From: Clostridia bacterium
GTDB taxonomy: Bacteria; Bacillota; Clostridia; UBA1381; UBA9506
DNA length: 64,000 bases
Direction of reading: 5' to 3'
Assembly: GCA_017546245.1 (NCBI GenBank)
Contig: JAFYXI010000021.1
Span: 1 to 64,000 of the forward strand
Positions 1 to 9,870 of this stretch are shown here, in pieces. The notes under the pieces were generated by a model, which worked only from the letters and a program-made list of their open reading frames with translations, was not told the DNA's origin and did no database searches. Made by a program: the position numbers and the translations under genes. Every line of letters starts with the position of its first letter. The stretch's first letter is position 1.

Positions 1-110
1 GCAACATCGCTGATAGCTGCTTCTTCAACCTTTTTTTCTTTAGGTCCGCATCCGCTTAAAACGGATAACGAAATTAAACAAGCCAATAAAACCGTTAAAA
101 GTTTTTTCAT
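1..110 (-). CDS. Extracellular sugar-binding lipoprotein of an ABC transporter (N-terminus only)
   Basis: Only the first 36 codons lie in the window; the gene runs off the left edge. The visible part is a lipoprotein signal peptide: start MKK, a hydrophobic core, then lipobox LSGC and a Lys/Glu-rich mature start. A perfect AGGAGG lies at 119-124, 8 bases before the ATG. It follows the two permease genes in the same direction, which is the usual place for the solute-binding lipoprotein of LplA/CUT1 oligosaccharide importers in Clostridia. The lipoprotein nature is seen directly; the substrate-binding role is inferred from neighbours. Confidence 0.8.
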   Translation of the reverse strand, partial: MKKLLTVLLACLISLSVLSGCGPKEKKVEEAAISDV

Positions 111-170
111 TTTAATAACCTCCTGAAATTTGTATTTTTAATTTTTAAAATTTAAACATATTAAAAAATC

Positions 171-1070
171 TTAACTTTTTACCGCACCTAAAGTAACACC
201 CTTAACAAAATACTTCTGCAAGAACGGATATACTATAATAATAGGGATAGTTGTAATAATAACCTGAGCCGAAACCAAAGATTCGGGCGTTGATTTTACT
301 GAAACATTTACATCTTCGCCACTTGCCTGCGCTGCCTGCAGCAATGCCTGCAGACGTTCGCTTTCTTTAACAACCTGCATTAACTTATACTGAAGTGTAA
401 ACAGACTTTCTTTTGTAATATAATACATAGTCGTTGTCCAGTTGTTCCAATGAGTTACTGCTACCCAAAGAGATACTGTTGCAACAACCGGCAGACAAAG
501 CGGGAAAATTATTCTGCACATAATGGTAAGCTCGTGAGCACCATCAATCGCCGCTGCATCATTTAAACTGCTTGGAACAGATGATTCTATGTACGAACGA
601 ATTACCATAACATTGTAATATGACATTAATTGCGGCAAAATATAAACCCAGAAATTATTAATAAGTCCGCTATGCACATACAGCAAGTAAGTAGGTATTG
701 TACCACCCGCAATAAATGAAGGAATTATAATAAACAGCATAAGCTTTCTTCGTCCGGGCAGATTCTGATGACTTAAAGCATAACCTGCGGCAAACTGAAC
801 TGCCACACCAAGCACTGTACCTATAACTACACGAAGCACAGAAATAAAGAACGCTCTGTAAATACTAGTGTCAGCAAGCAAAACCTGAAAGTTCTGCATT
901 GTAAATACTCGGGGATAAAACGTAATACCGCCGCGCATAGTATCGTTACCGTCATTCAAAGCCTTTGCCAGTGTATGAAAATACGGGAAGATACATACAA
1001 TAAAGACAGCAGCCATAAACAGATAATTTGCAAATAAGAATATTTTATAACTTGTACTTTTATGATTCAT
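171..1070 (-). CDS. Carbohydrate ABC transporter permease, LplC/YtcP type
   Basis: A 299-residue inner-membrane permease with about six transmembrane segments and the MalG-like C-terminal EAA loop (AAAIDGAHE, about residues 170-180) that docks on the cytoplasmic ATPase. This family imports oligosaccharides, often uronic-acid or rhamnose-containing ones, with an LplB partner and a lipoprotein. The start is supported by AGGAGG at 1078-1083. It lies 12 bases after the LplB-type gene and 60 bases before the lipoprotein gene. No ATPase gene is present nearby, which is usual for this class because a shared MsmX-like ATPase encoded elsewhere serves several importers. The substrate is inferred only. 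Confidence 0.93.
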   Translation of the reverse strand: MNHKSTSYKIFLFANYLFMAAVFIVCIFPYFHTLAKALNDGNDTMRGGITFYPRVFTMQNFQVLLADTSIYRAFFISVLRVVIGTVLGVAVQFAAGYALSHQNLPGRRKLMLFIIIPSFIAGGTIPTYLLYVHSGLINNFWVYILPQLMSYYNVMVIRSYIESSVPSSLNDAAAIDGAHELTIMCRIIFPLCLPVVATVSLWVAVTHWNNWTTTMYYITKESLFTLQYKLMQVVKESERLQALLQAAQASGEDVNVSVKSTPESLVSAQVIITTIPIIIVYPFLQKYFVKGVTLGAVKS

Positions 1071-1082
1071 ATTGTCCTCCTC

Positions 1083-2036
1083 TTACCACAACGCAACATC
1101 GTTCACTTTGCGTGAAAAAGCATTAACCGATCTTACCAGGATGAATGAAACTAAACCCTGGAACAGACCGAGTGCCGTTGCAACTGAATAGTTACCTGCC
1201 GAAATACCTTCTTTATAAACAACGGTAGAAACTGTTTCAAAATCAATATACGGATTCTGAAGTCCGTAAACCAAATCGAAATTATCGTGGAATATCTGAC
1301 CTATCTGAATTATAAAAATCATAATAGCAGTCGGCAGAACACTCGGGATTGTAATATGTATGCATTGCTTAAATCTGTTTGCTCCGTCAACATAAGCTGC
1401 TTCGTAAAGCTGAGGGTCAATACCTGTTATAGAAGCAAGATATATAATAGATGCCCAACCAATTGATTTCCATACAGTCAAAATCAATACATTAGGAACA
1501 AAAAATCCCTGACTTGCCAAAAATCTTATTCTTTCCGTTCCCTCACCGAATAATGCTACTCGTATGTCATTGATAGTTCCGTATGTTGAGAAAATAGCAT
1601 TTGCCATACCTATAACCGCAATCCATGACAAAAAGTGCGGCAGATAACTTACCGTCTGCAAAACACGTTTAAATTTATTAGCGTGAATTTCGTTTAATAA
1701 AAGCGCAAAAACCAGCGGAGCCGGCTGAACAATCAAAAGATTTAATGCACTCAACAGCAAGGTATGCGCCATAGATTTAGTAAACATAGGAAGTGTAAAT
1801 ATCTGCTTGAAATTTTCAAATCCCACCCAGGGACTAGCAAAGCCGTCAAACACGTCATAGTCCATAAACGCAACTATAATACCGGGCATAGGCAAATACG
1901 AAAAATACAGTGTGAGCAATAGCGCCGGTGCTAAAAGCAAATACAGAACATAATATTTTTTTATTGCTGTAACAAATCTGCTCGCGACCGATTTCTGTTG
2001 CACACCGGCCTTCGCTGCAATTGGTTTTGTTTTCAC
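1083..2036 (-). CDS. Carbohydrate ABC transporter permease, LplB type
   Basis: A 317-residue permease with a Lys-rich cytoplasmic N-terminus, a first membrane helix around residues 30-50 (YYVLYLLLAPALLLTLYF) and a MalF-like EAA loop (YEAAYVDGANRFK, about residue 212). It pairs with the following LplC-type permease. The start appears to be GTG at 2036, preceded by AAAGGAG; no better ATG exists nearby. Together with the downstream permease and lipoprotein it forms an importer for an unidentified oligosaccharide. Confidence 0.93.
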   Translation of the reverse strand: MKTKPIAAKAGVQQKSVASRFVTAIKKYYVLYLLLAPALLLTLYFSYLPMPGIIVAFMDYDVFDGFASPWVGFENFKQIFTLPMFTKSMAHTLLLSALNLLIVQPAPLVFALLLNEIHANKFKRVLQTVSYLPHFLSWIAVIGMANAIFSTYGTINDIRVALFGEGTERIRFLASQGFFVPNVLILTVWKSIGWASIIYLASITGIDPQLYEAAYVDGANRFKQCIHITIPSVLPTAIMIFIIQIGQIFHDNFDLVYGLQNPYIDFETVSTVVYKEGISAGNYSVATALGLFQGLVSFILVRSVNAFSRKVNDVALW

Positions 2037-2072
2037 TTTATATCTCTCCTTTTACGTTTAATTACACGTTCA

Positions 2073-3065
2073 TTATTTATAGAATTTTTCTTTTGCAGCT
2101 TTTAAAAATTTAATACTGTCTGCAAAATCCTGCTTATACTGCGTTTCGAGCGACTGCCACGGAGCTGTAATAAACCCTAAAAGCTGGTCGTCAGGAGTAT
2201 TCTCTTTAAAATATTCAACCACTTCATCGTGGTTACAGTCGCACTTGTTGCAAACAGAAGCACAAGGAATATATTTATATCCTTTTTCTAAAAGCGGAAC
2301 AGCAACGTTTCTTACGTTAACTAAGAACGGGTCTTGCTCTACAAACTCAATGCCCATGTTTTTATATTCACCCTCGTTATAGTAGGTAACGTATACCTGA
2401 CGGGTGCTTATCGGTGTCCAGTTCTCTCTTTTAAAGGCGTTGTAGTACCACGGAGAAAGCACCATATCGTCAGCATCAAAATGCTTGGCATATTCTTCGG
2501 GATGGTCAAAGAGCGGACACGACCAAACCCAAGGCATTGCACCGGTATCTTTAACGCAGTCTACAAGGTATCTTAAATCGTGCCAGTAAAGCTCACCCTG
2601 TCTGTATGTAGCCAGTTCATGAGTTTTAACGTGCTTTGCATCTTCTTCGTCCATTCCCAGATGGATGTACTCAGGATGCTCAAACAACTCATATGCCTCT
2701 TTAATCAAATCATTACATACCTGATAATACTTGGTCGTTGAAACCATTTTATGATATTCACCAAGCCATATATCGTGCGGTGTTGCAAAATTGAATTTTG
2801 GAATAAGTCTTATATTTTTTTCTCTTGCGCGTTTAATTTCGTCTCTTAGTCTTTTTCTTGACCATGCGCCTTTTAACGTAAGCTCGGGATGAGTTGCAAA
2901 GTCTATTCCGCCGCCAATATCTAAAACAATTGTATTTATTCCTGCTTTTTCAGATTCATCTAAAATATACGTCCACAGGTCCTCATCAAACGGCATTTCG
3001 CTAAAAGGTCTGTGCCACGTTCCCAAATGAACTAAAAATGCCCAGATTTTTTCATTTTTGCCCAT
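2073..3065 (-). CDS. Cytoplasmic GH20-like TIM-barrel glycosidase, unassigned
   Basis: About 330 residues without a signal peptide. The segment HLGMDEED (near residue 137) matches the HxGxDE signature of GH20 hexosaminidases and relatives, where the Asp-Glu pair orients substrate and donates the proton. The protein lacks the small N-terminal domain of classical GH20, so exact family and substrate are open. A Cys cluster (CASVCNKCDC, near residue 270) could bind metal. An upstream in-frame start at 3113 exists, but ATG 3065 has a GAAAGGA site at proper distance, so I choose 3065. It is first in a leftward operon with the transporter and lies opposite the frameshifted GH20-like gene across a shared control region. 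Confidence 0.68.
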   Translation of the reverse strand: MGKNEKIWAFLVHLGTWHRPFSEMPFDEDLWTYILDESEKAGINTIVLDIGGGIDFATHPELTLKGAWSRKRLRDEIKRAREKNIRLIPKFNFATPHDIWLGEYHKMVSTTKYYQVCNDLIKEAYELFEHPEYIHLGMDEEDAKHVKTHELATYRQGELYWHDLRYLVDCVKDTGAMPWVWSCPLFDHPEEYAKHFDADDMVLSPWYYNAFKRENWTPISTRQVYVTYYNEGEYKNMGIEFVEQDPFLVNVRNVAVPLLEKGYKYIPCASVCNKCDCNHDEVVEYFKENTPDDQLLGFITAPWQSLETQYKQDFADSIKFLKAAKEKFYK

Positions 3066-3154
3066 ATAAACAAATCCTTTCAAAAAAATATTTTTACATC
3101 GCCAAACCAGCATAAACTATCAAAATTATTGTAACGCACGCAAGATGTCAATTC

Positions 3155-3262
3155 CATGAGTTTATATGATATTTCTTGAGGTATTTTGATTTTGTAACAC
3201 GGTTTATTTTAGCATTTTAAAATTTGATTAAAAAAGCGCAAGAAATGTCATATAAACTCATG
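3155..3262. promoter_or_regulatory. Pair of 24-bp inverted operator-like sites between divergent operons
   Basis: Two 24-bp sites, 3155-3178 and 3239-3262, are inverted copies with one difference (CATGAG...TTCTTG reading inward from the left; the mirrored form on the right). Start-to-start distance is 84 bp, about eight helical turns. The right copy ends just before a weak -35 of the rightward promoter. A second pair with the same motif lies at 14188-14290. The pattern fits an AraC-type or similar activator; no such gene is in the window. Confidence 0.72.
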
Positions 3263-3265
3263 GTT

Positions 3266-3294
3266 TAATCAATATTTTTAAATTAAAATATAAT
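3266..3294 (+). promoter_or_regulatory. Probable activator-dependent promoter for the rightward glycosidase genes
   Basis: TATAAT at 3289-3294 is a perfect -10. The -35 position 17 bp upstream (TAATCA, 3266-3271) is poor, and the right operator copy ends 3 bp before it, as expected for an activator touching RNA polymerase. AAAGGTGG at 3315-3322 and ATG at 3331 follow. Confidence 0.55.
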
Positions 3295-3330
3295 TGAGAA
3301 ATTATATTCACTTAAAAGGTGGTTTGTTTT

Positions 3331-5447
3331 ATGCAGGAAAGACGATATCAATTTAAAGAAGACTTGTTAAAAATTCATAAAAAAGGTATAAGAAATTACC
3401 AGTTATCACCCGACAACGAGGAAGTTGAACTGAAAAACAGTATACAATTAGTAATGCCGCAGGATGCAGACATTGTTATCGAAACAGCACTTCGAGATTT
3501 TGAAGATTATTTGTTTAAATCTATGGATGTGTATGCCTGGGTTACTCCCACTCCTACGACATCCTCACAAAAAGTATTAATTGAACTTTTTCCCGATTCA
3601 CACTCGGATATAGACATAAAATTTGACATAACTGTAACAGACAATGAAATTACCGTAAAAGGCGAAAACAGCCGTAGCATAGCACAGGGATTTTATTATC
3701 TGGAAAGCCTTATGAACTTAAAATGCGCTCCATTCTTAAAAAAAGGCACAATTTCTAAAAAAACAATTTTAAATACCGTTACGGACATGCACCGTTCGGT
3801 ATGTATGAATATCCTGACGAAGCCTTTGCACATATGGCACATTTGGGTATGACTGCGGTTGCAGTTTGGCTTTCGGACCCTTATACAACTTTAAGAGGCG
3901 ACCGCATTGACCTTAATCTTTTGTGTAAACGTGCAAAAAAATACGGACTTGATATTGGTGTAACACTTGATGCACCTCACAATAAAGCACCTGGTGACCC
4001 GGGTGCGCAAGAATATTACGATAAAATGTATGGCGAACTTTTCTGTGTAGCACCCGATATAAGTTTGGTTTCAATAGCCGGAGAAACCGCAGTATATCCA
4101 AGCGCAGACGAACGTGTTGGACGAATGTCCGGTGCCAACAACTACAACGATAATATCCCTGTAAAAAAAGCACACCCTGCAAACTGGCCCTGCCGTGATT
4201 TTCCTGAATTTGTTGCTATGATTGAGCGTGCTATAAAAAAACATAATAAAAATGCACAACTGATCTTGTCTACATATAACTGGGGATACGCTCCCGAAGA
4301 AGACCGCTTTGCAGTAATTAAAAACTTACCAAAAGAAATAATTATTCAGCCAACGTGGGATATGTTTCATCAATACAAGCTGGGTAATTCCATAGAATCA
4401 ATATCAGATTATTCTTTAAGTTTCGTAGGTCCCGGCGAATATTTTGTAAGCGAAGCGGAGCTGGCAAAAAAGCTTGGTATCGAATTAAATGCAAACGCAC
4501 AATGTTCAGGTCGCACATGGGATTTCGGTGTTATTCCTTATGAGCCTATGCCCGGACAATGGATACGTCGCTACGAGGCTTTGCGCAAGGCACACGAGCA
4601 ATGGGATTTGAGCGGTGTTGCAGAAAACATTCACTATGGTTTTTATCCGTCAATGATAAGCGAATTAGAAAAATGGGCATTTTTATCACCTTATGAGCCT
4701 TTAAATAAAATATTAGAGCAAATTCTTATTCGTGATTACGGAAAAGCAAATGCAGCCGAAGTAAAAAAAGCATTGGATTTATTTGACGAAGCTATAACGC
4801 ACTATGTACCAACCAACGAAGACCAGTATGGTGCATTCAGAATAGGACCTACATATCCTTTCTGGCTGGAAGAATCTTCACAGAATCTTCCGGGAAAGGG
4901 CAAAAAACCGAATGACATTAAAGCAATGTTTGGAAATAACATATACCTGTCAAAATATACGGAAAATTGTACCGCCACAAGCGCGGTTGACAGATTATCA
5001 CTCGCCGGAGTTCGTATTTATGACGAAATAGATTCAAACAAAAAAATGAGCGATTTGCTGCTTGCAGGAATTAATATTTTAAAAGCTTGCGAAAATCCGA
5101 ATCTAAATTTAATAAAATTATGCGGACTTGCAGAATTTATTTACCGCTCTACACAAACAGTTATAAATTTAAAAGAATTTTTTATTCTTACTCAGCAGCT
5201 TAATATTGCAGGCTCTTCAGAAAAAGCAGCAAAAATTCTTGCCGGCATAGAAAATATACTTTTGAAAGAGAAAGAAAACGTCGAGGCAACTATTCCCATA
5301 GTACAAGCCGATTCAAGCTTAGGTTGGGAACCCAGTATGGAATATACTACAGACGAAAAAGGTCTTCGCTGGAAGCTTAAACAATTAGACTATACTATGG
5401 ATTTCTTGTTGCCCATTTACAAAAGAGCCACACAGGTAGAAATATAA
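3331..5447 (+). pseudogene. GH20-like/DUF4838-type glycoside hydrolase broken by a frameshift
   Basis: Two overlapping frames encode one protein. Frame one (from ATG 3331; AAAGGTGG precedes it) gives about 157 residues of an N-terminal mixed alpha/beta domain like those preceding GH20/GH67 barrels, ending in TVTDMHRS. Frame two, open from before ATG 3801 to 5447, continues with FGMYEYPDEAF and a TIM-barrel region (GLDIGVTLDAPHN, about 60 residues in; STYNWGYAPEED; PTWDMFHQY). The break is at about 3793-3800 and is explained by a net loss of one base (or gain of two). Restored length is about 705 residues. The rest of frame two is intact, so the lesion is recent or an assembly error. The upstream ORF start at 3319 is a GTG inside the ribosome site and is rejected. 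Substrate unknown. Confidence 0.75.
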
Positions 5448-5471
5448 TTTAACGAAAGGAAAGGTGCAAGC

Positions 5472-7805
5472 ATGGCACATTTACCAAACAATCCTGTCGC
5501 GGACAAACGTGCAGTTGTTAAAGGCAAGGACTATCGTTTTACAGTTCTTACAGACAGACTTATAAGAATTGAATATGCAAAAGATGGTAAATTTGAAGAC
5601 AGACCTACACAGGTTGTTATAAACAGACTCTTTCCCGTTCCTGAATATTCTGTAAAAGAAAATGTCAGCACACTAAAAATTGAAACAAATTGTATACAGC
5701 TTACATATTATGGCGGAAAATTTTCTGAAAACTCATTAAATATTCGTTTTCGCGGCAAAATGAATCAGCATTGTTTTCAGCCTGTATGGTACTTTGGTAC
5801 TGCCACAAATGCCCTTCCCGGAACGTTGCGCACTCTTGACTGTGCAAACGGCGAAAAACCACTTCCTAAAAGTATAATGAGCCGCAGCTCTGTTACTGTT
5901 TTTGATGATTCTAAATCACTTGCAATTGTCGATGGCAGTCTTGCGGAGCGAAACGCAGATAATATTGATATGTACATTTTTGCATATCCTAAAGATTACA
6001 AGGCATGTCTTGATGCATATTATACTTTGACCGGAAAAACACCCCTCCTGCCGCGCTTTGCGCTTGGAAACTGGTGGAGCAGATATTATAAATATACCGA
6101 TAAAGAATATCTGGCTCTTATGAAAAAATTTGAAAAAGAGGGCATTCCCCTTTCGGTTGCGGTTCTTGATATGGACTGGCACAAGGTGGACATTGAGCCA
6201 AAATACGGCACGGGATGGACAGGCTTCAGCTGGGAAACAGAGCTGTTTAAAAATCCTGCTGAGTTTTTACAAGCGCTTCACGATATGAATCTTAAGGTAA
6301 CCTTAAATGTGCATCCTCACGGCGGCATTGCTGCTCACGAGGACTGTTATGAAGAAGCCGCAAAAACAGTAGGAATAGACCCAAGCAGCAACGAAAACAT
6401 TGACTTTGATTGCACCGACAATAAGTTTATGAATGCCTACTTTGAAAAAGCCTTAAAGCCTTTGGAAAATGAAGGAGTTGATTTTTGGTTTGTTGACTGG
6501 CAGCAGGGAAACATAAGCAAAGTCAACGGTTTAGACCCGCTCTGGATGTTAAATCATCTTCACTATCACGATAACTGCCAAAATAACAAGCGCGGACTTT
6601 TACTCGGACGTTTTCCCGGTTTTGGCGGACATCGCTACCCTGTCGGCTTTTCGGGCGACAGCACCATAAGTTGGGAAAGTCTTGACTTTCAGCCTTATTT
6701 CACCGCATCTGCCTCTAATGTAGGATATGGTTGGTGGAGTCATGACCTGGGCGGTCATATGGGTGGCAGCCGTGATGATGAACTGATGAACAGATGGACA
6801 CAATTCGGTACTTTTTCACCCATCGCAAGATACCATTGCTGTCAGAACATATTTATATCACACGAGCCTTGGGATTTTAACGAAGAAACATGCCGAAGCA
6901 TGAAAAAATTTATGCGTTTGCGTTTTGAAATGATACCGTATCTCTACACCATGAATTACAGAGCATATGCTGAGAATTTGCCGCTTGTAACACCTGTTTA
7001 TTATGAATATCCTGCAACAAGCGAGGCATATGAAATTAAAAATGAATATTTCTTTGGCACAGAGCTTTTGGTATGTCCCATAACACACAAAAAAGACGAT
7101 GCAACACAAATGGGAAGCTGTACAATGTATCTTCCTGACGGTGTTTGGTTCGACTTTTTTAACAAGTATAAATACATCGGCGGCCGCAAGGTTAAAATGT
7201 ACAGAAAATATGACGAAATGCCGGTATTTGCAAAAGCAGGTGCAATAATTCCGACAAGCAAGGTTAGCGTAAACAGCACCGAAAATCCCAAAGAAATTAT
7301 ACTTAATATTTTTCCCGGAGCAAACAATATCTTTACGCTTTACGAAGATGACGGAAAAACAAGAGATTATGAAAACGGCAAATTCGTAAAAACCGATATA
7401 ACTTTTGATTGGGATAATAAGCAGATTAAAATTGCAAAACCGGTGGGCGATTTAACTTTAATCCCCAAAAACAGAAGATATAAAATTATTTTAAACTGCG
7501 TAAATAACGTAAGAGCATCATCAAATGTAAATATTTCAAAACGTTACGCTGACAACTCAATAATTATTGATGTTAAAGAGCCTGAAGATGCTGTTATAAA
7601 ATTCTCAAATACCCTTAAAATTCTTGAAAACGATTATGTGGCTAAGGTTTACGACATTTTGTATGAAGCTCATACGGGATATGATGAAAAAAATAAAATT
7701 TATAACATTGTAAAAGAAAAGAGCAAAACAGATGCAATAGCATATATTTATTCAATGAACATCGACGAGAATCTTAAAAATGCTGTTTTTGAAGCTTTGT
7801 TATAA
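5472..7805 (+). CDS. GH31 family alpha-glycosidase
   Basis: A 777-residue cytoplasmic enzyme (no signal peptide) that hydrolyses alpha-linked glucose, xylose or related residues from imported oligosaccharides. Features in order: N-terminal beta-sandwich (residues 1-180), (beta/alpha)8 barrel with VLDMDWHK (about 236), catalytic nucleophile Asp in WFVDWQQG (about 340), acid/base Asp in FSGDSTISWESL (about 393), HDLGGHMGG (about 420), then C-terminal beta domains. These match the GH31 pattern, although the Glu often following the nucleophile is Gln. It follows the frameshifted hydrolase by 24 bp with ribosome site GAAAGG, so they are one operon. The last 100 residues are longer than the minimal family. 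Confidence 0.92.
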   Translation: MAHLPNNPVADKRAVVKGKDYRFTVLTDRLIRIEYAKDGKFEDRPTQVVINRLFPVPEYSVKENVSTLKIETNCIQLTYYGGKFSENSLNIRFRGKMNQHCFQPVWYFGTATNALPGTLRTLDCANGEKPLPKSIMSRSSVTVFDDSKSLAIVDGSLAERNADNIDMYIFAYPKDYKACLDAYYTLTGKTPLLPRFALGNWWSRYYKYTDKEYLALMKKFEKEGIPLSVAVLDMDWHKVDIEPKYGTGWTGFSWETELFKNPAEFLQALHDMNLKVTLNVHPHGGIAAHEDCYEEAAKTVGIDPSSNENIDFDCTDNKFMNAYFEKALKPLENEGVDFWFVDWQQGNISKVNGLDPLWMLNHLHYHDNCQNNKRGLLLGRFPGFGGHRYPVGFSGDSTISWESLDFQPYFTASASNVGYGWWSHDLGGHMGGSRDDELMNRWTQFGTFSPIARYHCCQNIFISHEPWDFNEETCRSMKKFMRLRFEMIPYLYTMNYRAYAENLPLVTPVYYEYPATSEAYEIKNEYFFGTELLVCPITHKKDDATQMGSCTMYLPDGVWFDFFNKYKYIGGRKVKMYRKYDEMPVFAKAGAIIPTSKVSVNSTENPKEIILNIFPGANNIFTLYEDDGKTRDYENGKFVKTDITFDWDNKQIKIAKPVGDLTLIPKNRRYKIILNCVNNVRASSNVNISKRYADNSIIIDVKEPEDAVIKFSNTLKILENDYVAKVYDILYEAHTGYDEKNKIYNIVKEKSKTDAIAYIYSMNIDENLKNAVFEALL

Positions 7806-7824
7806 AAATACTTAATGCAAGTAA

Positions 7825-7870
7825 CTATAATAAAAATCCGATGTGGTTTCACATCGGATTTTTATTATAG
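7825..7870. terminator. Bidirectional terminator between convergent genes
   Basis: A perfect 21-bp stem (7825-7845 with 7850-7870) with loop GTTT, flanked by A and T tracts on both sides. It ends the rightward GH31 operon and contains the stop codon of the leftward transporter gene at 7865-7867. Confidence 0.92.
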
Positions 7871-8710
7871 TGCCATAAGCGCTGCTGACAAAAATGCCAC
7901 GCACGCAGCTGCAATTTCTTTTTTTGTTAATTTTTCTTTTCTGATTATATCAATTATTGTTGCAAAAATTATTACCCCGCCCGTTACAATCGGATATTGA
8001 ACAGATGCCGGCAAATGAATTAGTGCAATCAAAAGCATCAGATTGCCGATACTGTTTACAACCGAATACATTGCCGAATATGCAAATGCCTTTTTACTGA
8101 TTAAAAACGTTGTTTTGCGTCCCTTAAACAACAATAACACGCTGATAAAGATAGTTGCTATTTTGGTAAGTATCATAAAACTTGCGCTATCAACACAAAG
8201 GCCGGTGTTCATCTGGTGAAATTTTGATATAACTCCAACCATTCCGTTTAAAACAAACACGGCAATATAATATTTAATTGCACGTTTGGCCTGCTCACCT
8301 TTTTTGACAGACATTAAAACAGATATTACAATTAACACACAGCATATTAATCTTACTGCTTTAAACTCTTCGCCGCACATTATTCCGTATACAAAAGGCA
8401 AAAGCATGCCGCCTATCATAGAAAATACTGAATATACCGACAAATTTGCGTATTTAAAAGCCTTAATTGATGAATAGCTTGAAGTTACACATACTGCCCC
8501 GTAAACAAATGCCATTATTACAGAAAACATACTTATATCCATTTTAAATTTGTTTATAAAAAGCAATGCCAAAAGTCCTGTTACTGATGAATAAAATGAA
8601 AATTTAAGCGACGAATCCCAGCCTCTGTCACATTCTTTACTGTAACCGTTATTAAACATAAACTGCAAAGAAAACAAAAGTGCCGCTATTGTTATCATTA
8701 AATAATACAT
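7865..8710 (-). CDS. EamA/DMT-superfamily membrane transporter
   Basis: A 281-residue, very hydrophobic protein with about ten predicted transmembrane helices in two related halves and short Lys/Arg-rich cytoplasmic loops, as in EamA/drug-metabolite transporters. Substrate cannot be told; exporters of sugars, amino acids and metabolites all occur in this family. It is transcribed alone, convergent with GH31, with about 210 bp separating it from the upstream gene. Its position among glycan genes suggests, but does not show, a role with a sugar or catabolite. Confidence 0.82.
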   Translation of the reverse strand: MYYLMITIAALLFSLQFMFNNGYSKECDRGWDSSLKFSFYSSVTGLLALLFINKFKMDISMFSVIMAFVYGAVCVTSSYSSIKAFKYANLSVYSVFSMIGGMLLPFVYGIMCGEEFKAVRLICCVLIVISVLMSVKKGEQAKRAIKYYIAVFVLNGMVGVISKFHQMNTGLCVDSASFMILTKIATIFISVLLLFKGRKTTFLISKKAFAYSAMYSVVNSIGNLMLLIALIHLPASVQYPIVTGGVIIFATIIDIIRKEKLTKKEIAAACVAFLSAALMAL

Positions 8711-8867
8711 TTACTCATTCTCACTCCTCATACTAAAACTGCTATTGTGCAGTCTTTATCTTGACTTTTATTTAGTATAGCACAGAGAATATATCATCAC
8801 AATGGAATTTTTCCATACTTTTTAAGTAAAATAGTTAGATTTTTGCAAAAGCTTTTTATTATACAGC

Positions 8868-8900
8868 AAAGCGGAGCAAGAATATATTCTGCTCCGCTTT
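8868..8900. terminator. Hairpin downstream of the deacetylase-like gene
   Basis: An 11-bp stem, AAAGCGGAGCA with TGCTCCGCTTT, and an 11-base loop, lying 22 bp after the end of the leftward gene at 8923. The T tract is short, so termination is probable rather than certain. Confidence 0.6.
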
Positions 8901-8922
8901 AAATTAAAATCAATGCTGTAAA

Positions 8923-9852
8923 TTATTTTACAAATTCCTCTGCAAAAATAAATTCATAGCCGTTATTATGCATAATTTCGCCCATTTTATATATTTTATC
9001 GGCATAATCACTCTGATATGCTAAATAATCTTTATAAAAATACTGCTCGTGTGTACAAATACCAACATATTCGTTTTCTATGTACGGTTTAAAATTATCC
9101 TCTATTTCATCGTATTCCATTAAATTCAGCGTCATAGCCGGCAAATGAAACTTTTTAAAATTCATACCGGTTTTTTCGTCATAAATGCACTTTAACGTTC
9201 CTTTTACAGAATCAAATTCATCTTGCGTAAGATGATTGTATGCGCAAACAGAATTATTTATTGCTGTATTAGGGCCGCCTCTTGAGTAAACTCGGGTTTC
9301 GGGTTGTCTGTTGTTTAAAATGCGCATAGCATGCCCATATGGCAACGAATCGGCATTGCCGCTGTATTCAAATGCCTCGCCTATTGATACATCCATAACC
9401 CTTACGCCATTATCATAAAGTGCCTTTACTCCCTCTTCGCTTACTGAATTCCAATGAGGGCAAAAGCCGTATGTAAAGGACTTTTCTCCTGCAAAGCGAA
9501 ACACCTCTTGTTCTACAGCCTTAAACATATCACGCACATCATTATATGTTGCATTCACAAGAGGATAATCAGGAAATTCCTCTTTTGCATGAAATGCCAG
9601 TTTAAGCCATGAAGAAGCCTCTTCCCACTCTTTTTTGTAAGCATCTGTTACATCTTTTAAGCAAAAATCGTCATTGCCGTAAAATGCAGATGTTCTGTAA
9701 AAAAGATTAAGCTGAGTTTTTACACCGTGTTTTTCATAGGCATTTTTAAGAGTTTTTAAAAATGGATTATCAAAAAGTGAATTTGGTTTTTGTCTTGTTA
9801 TATCACGAAGAACCCATATAACATCATCTATAAGAAAATGCGCTTTTTTCAT
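8923..9852 (-). CDS. Polysaccharide-deacetylase-like protein
   Basis: A 309-residue protein without signal peptide. The start HFLIDDVIW resembles the metal-binding Asp-Asp entry strand of NodB-like deacetylase barrels, and HWNS, LAFHAKEEF and GICTHEQYF supply possible metal or catalytic His residues. Family membership is a judgement from this pattern; the classical HxxxH motif is not obvious, so it may be a divergent or differently acting member. It is last in the leftward operon with the DUF4838 protein and two esterase-like proteins, 18 bp downstream of the DUF4838 gene, and probably processes the same glycan. Confidence 0.5.
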   Translation of the reverse strand: MKKAHFLIDDVIWVLRDITRQKPNSLFDNPFLKTLKNAYEKHGVKTQLNLFYRTSAFYGNDDFCLKDVTDAYKKEWEEASSWLKLAFHAKEEFPDYPLVNATYNDVRDMFKAVEQEVFRFAGEKSFTYGFCPHWNSVSEEGVKALYDNGVRVMDVSIGEAFEYSGNADSLPYGHAMRILNNRQPETRVYSRGGPNTAINNSVCAYNHLTQDEFDSVKGTLKCIYDEKTGMNFKKFHLPAMTLNLMEYDEIEDNFKPYIENEYVGICTHEQYFYKDYLAYQSDYADKIYKMGEIMHNNGYEFIFAEEFVK

Positions 9853-9870
9853 ATATAATTCTCCTTATAA

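Noticed and set aside
3319-3330. GTG start at 3319 for the GH20-like gene
   Set aside because: The GTG lies inside the AAAGGTGG ribosome site; ATG 3331 is at the proper distance.
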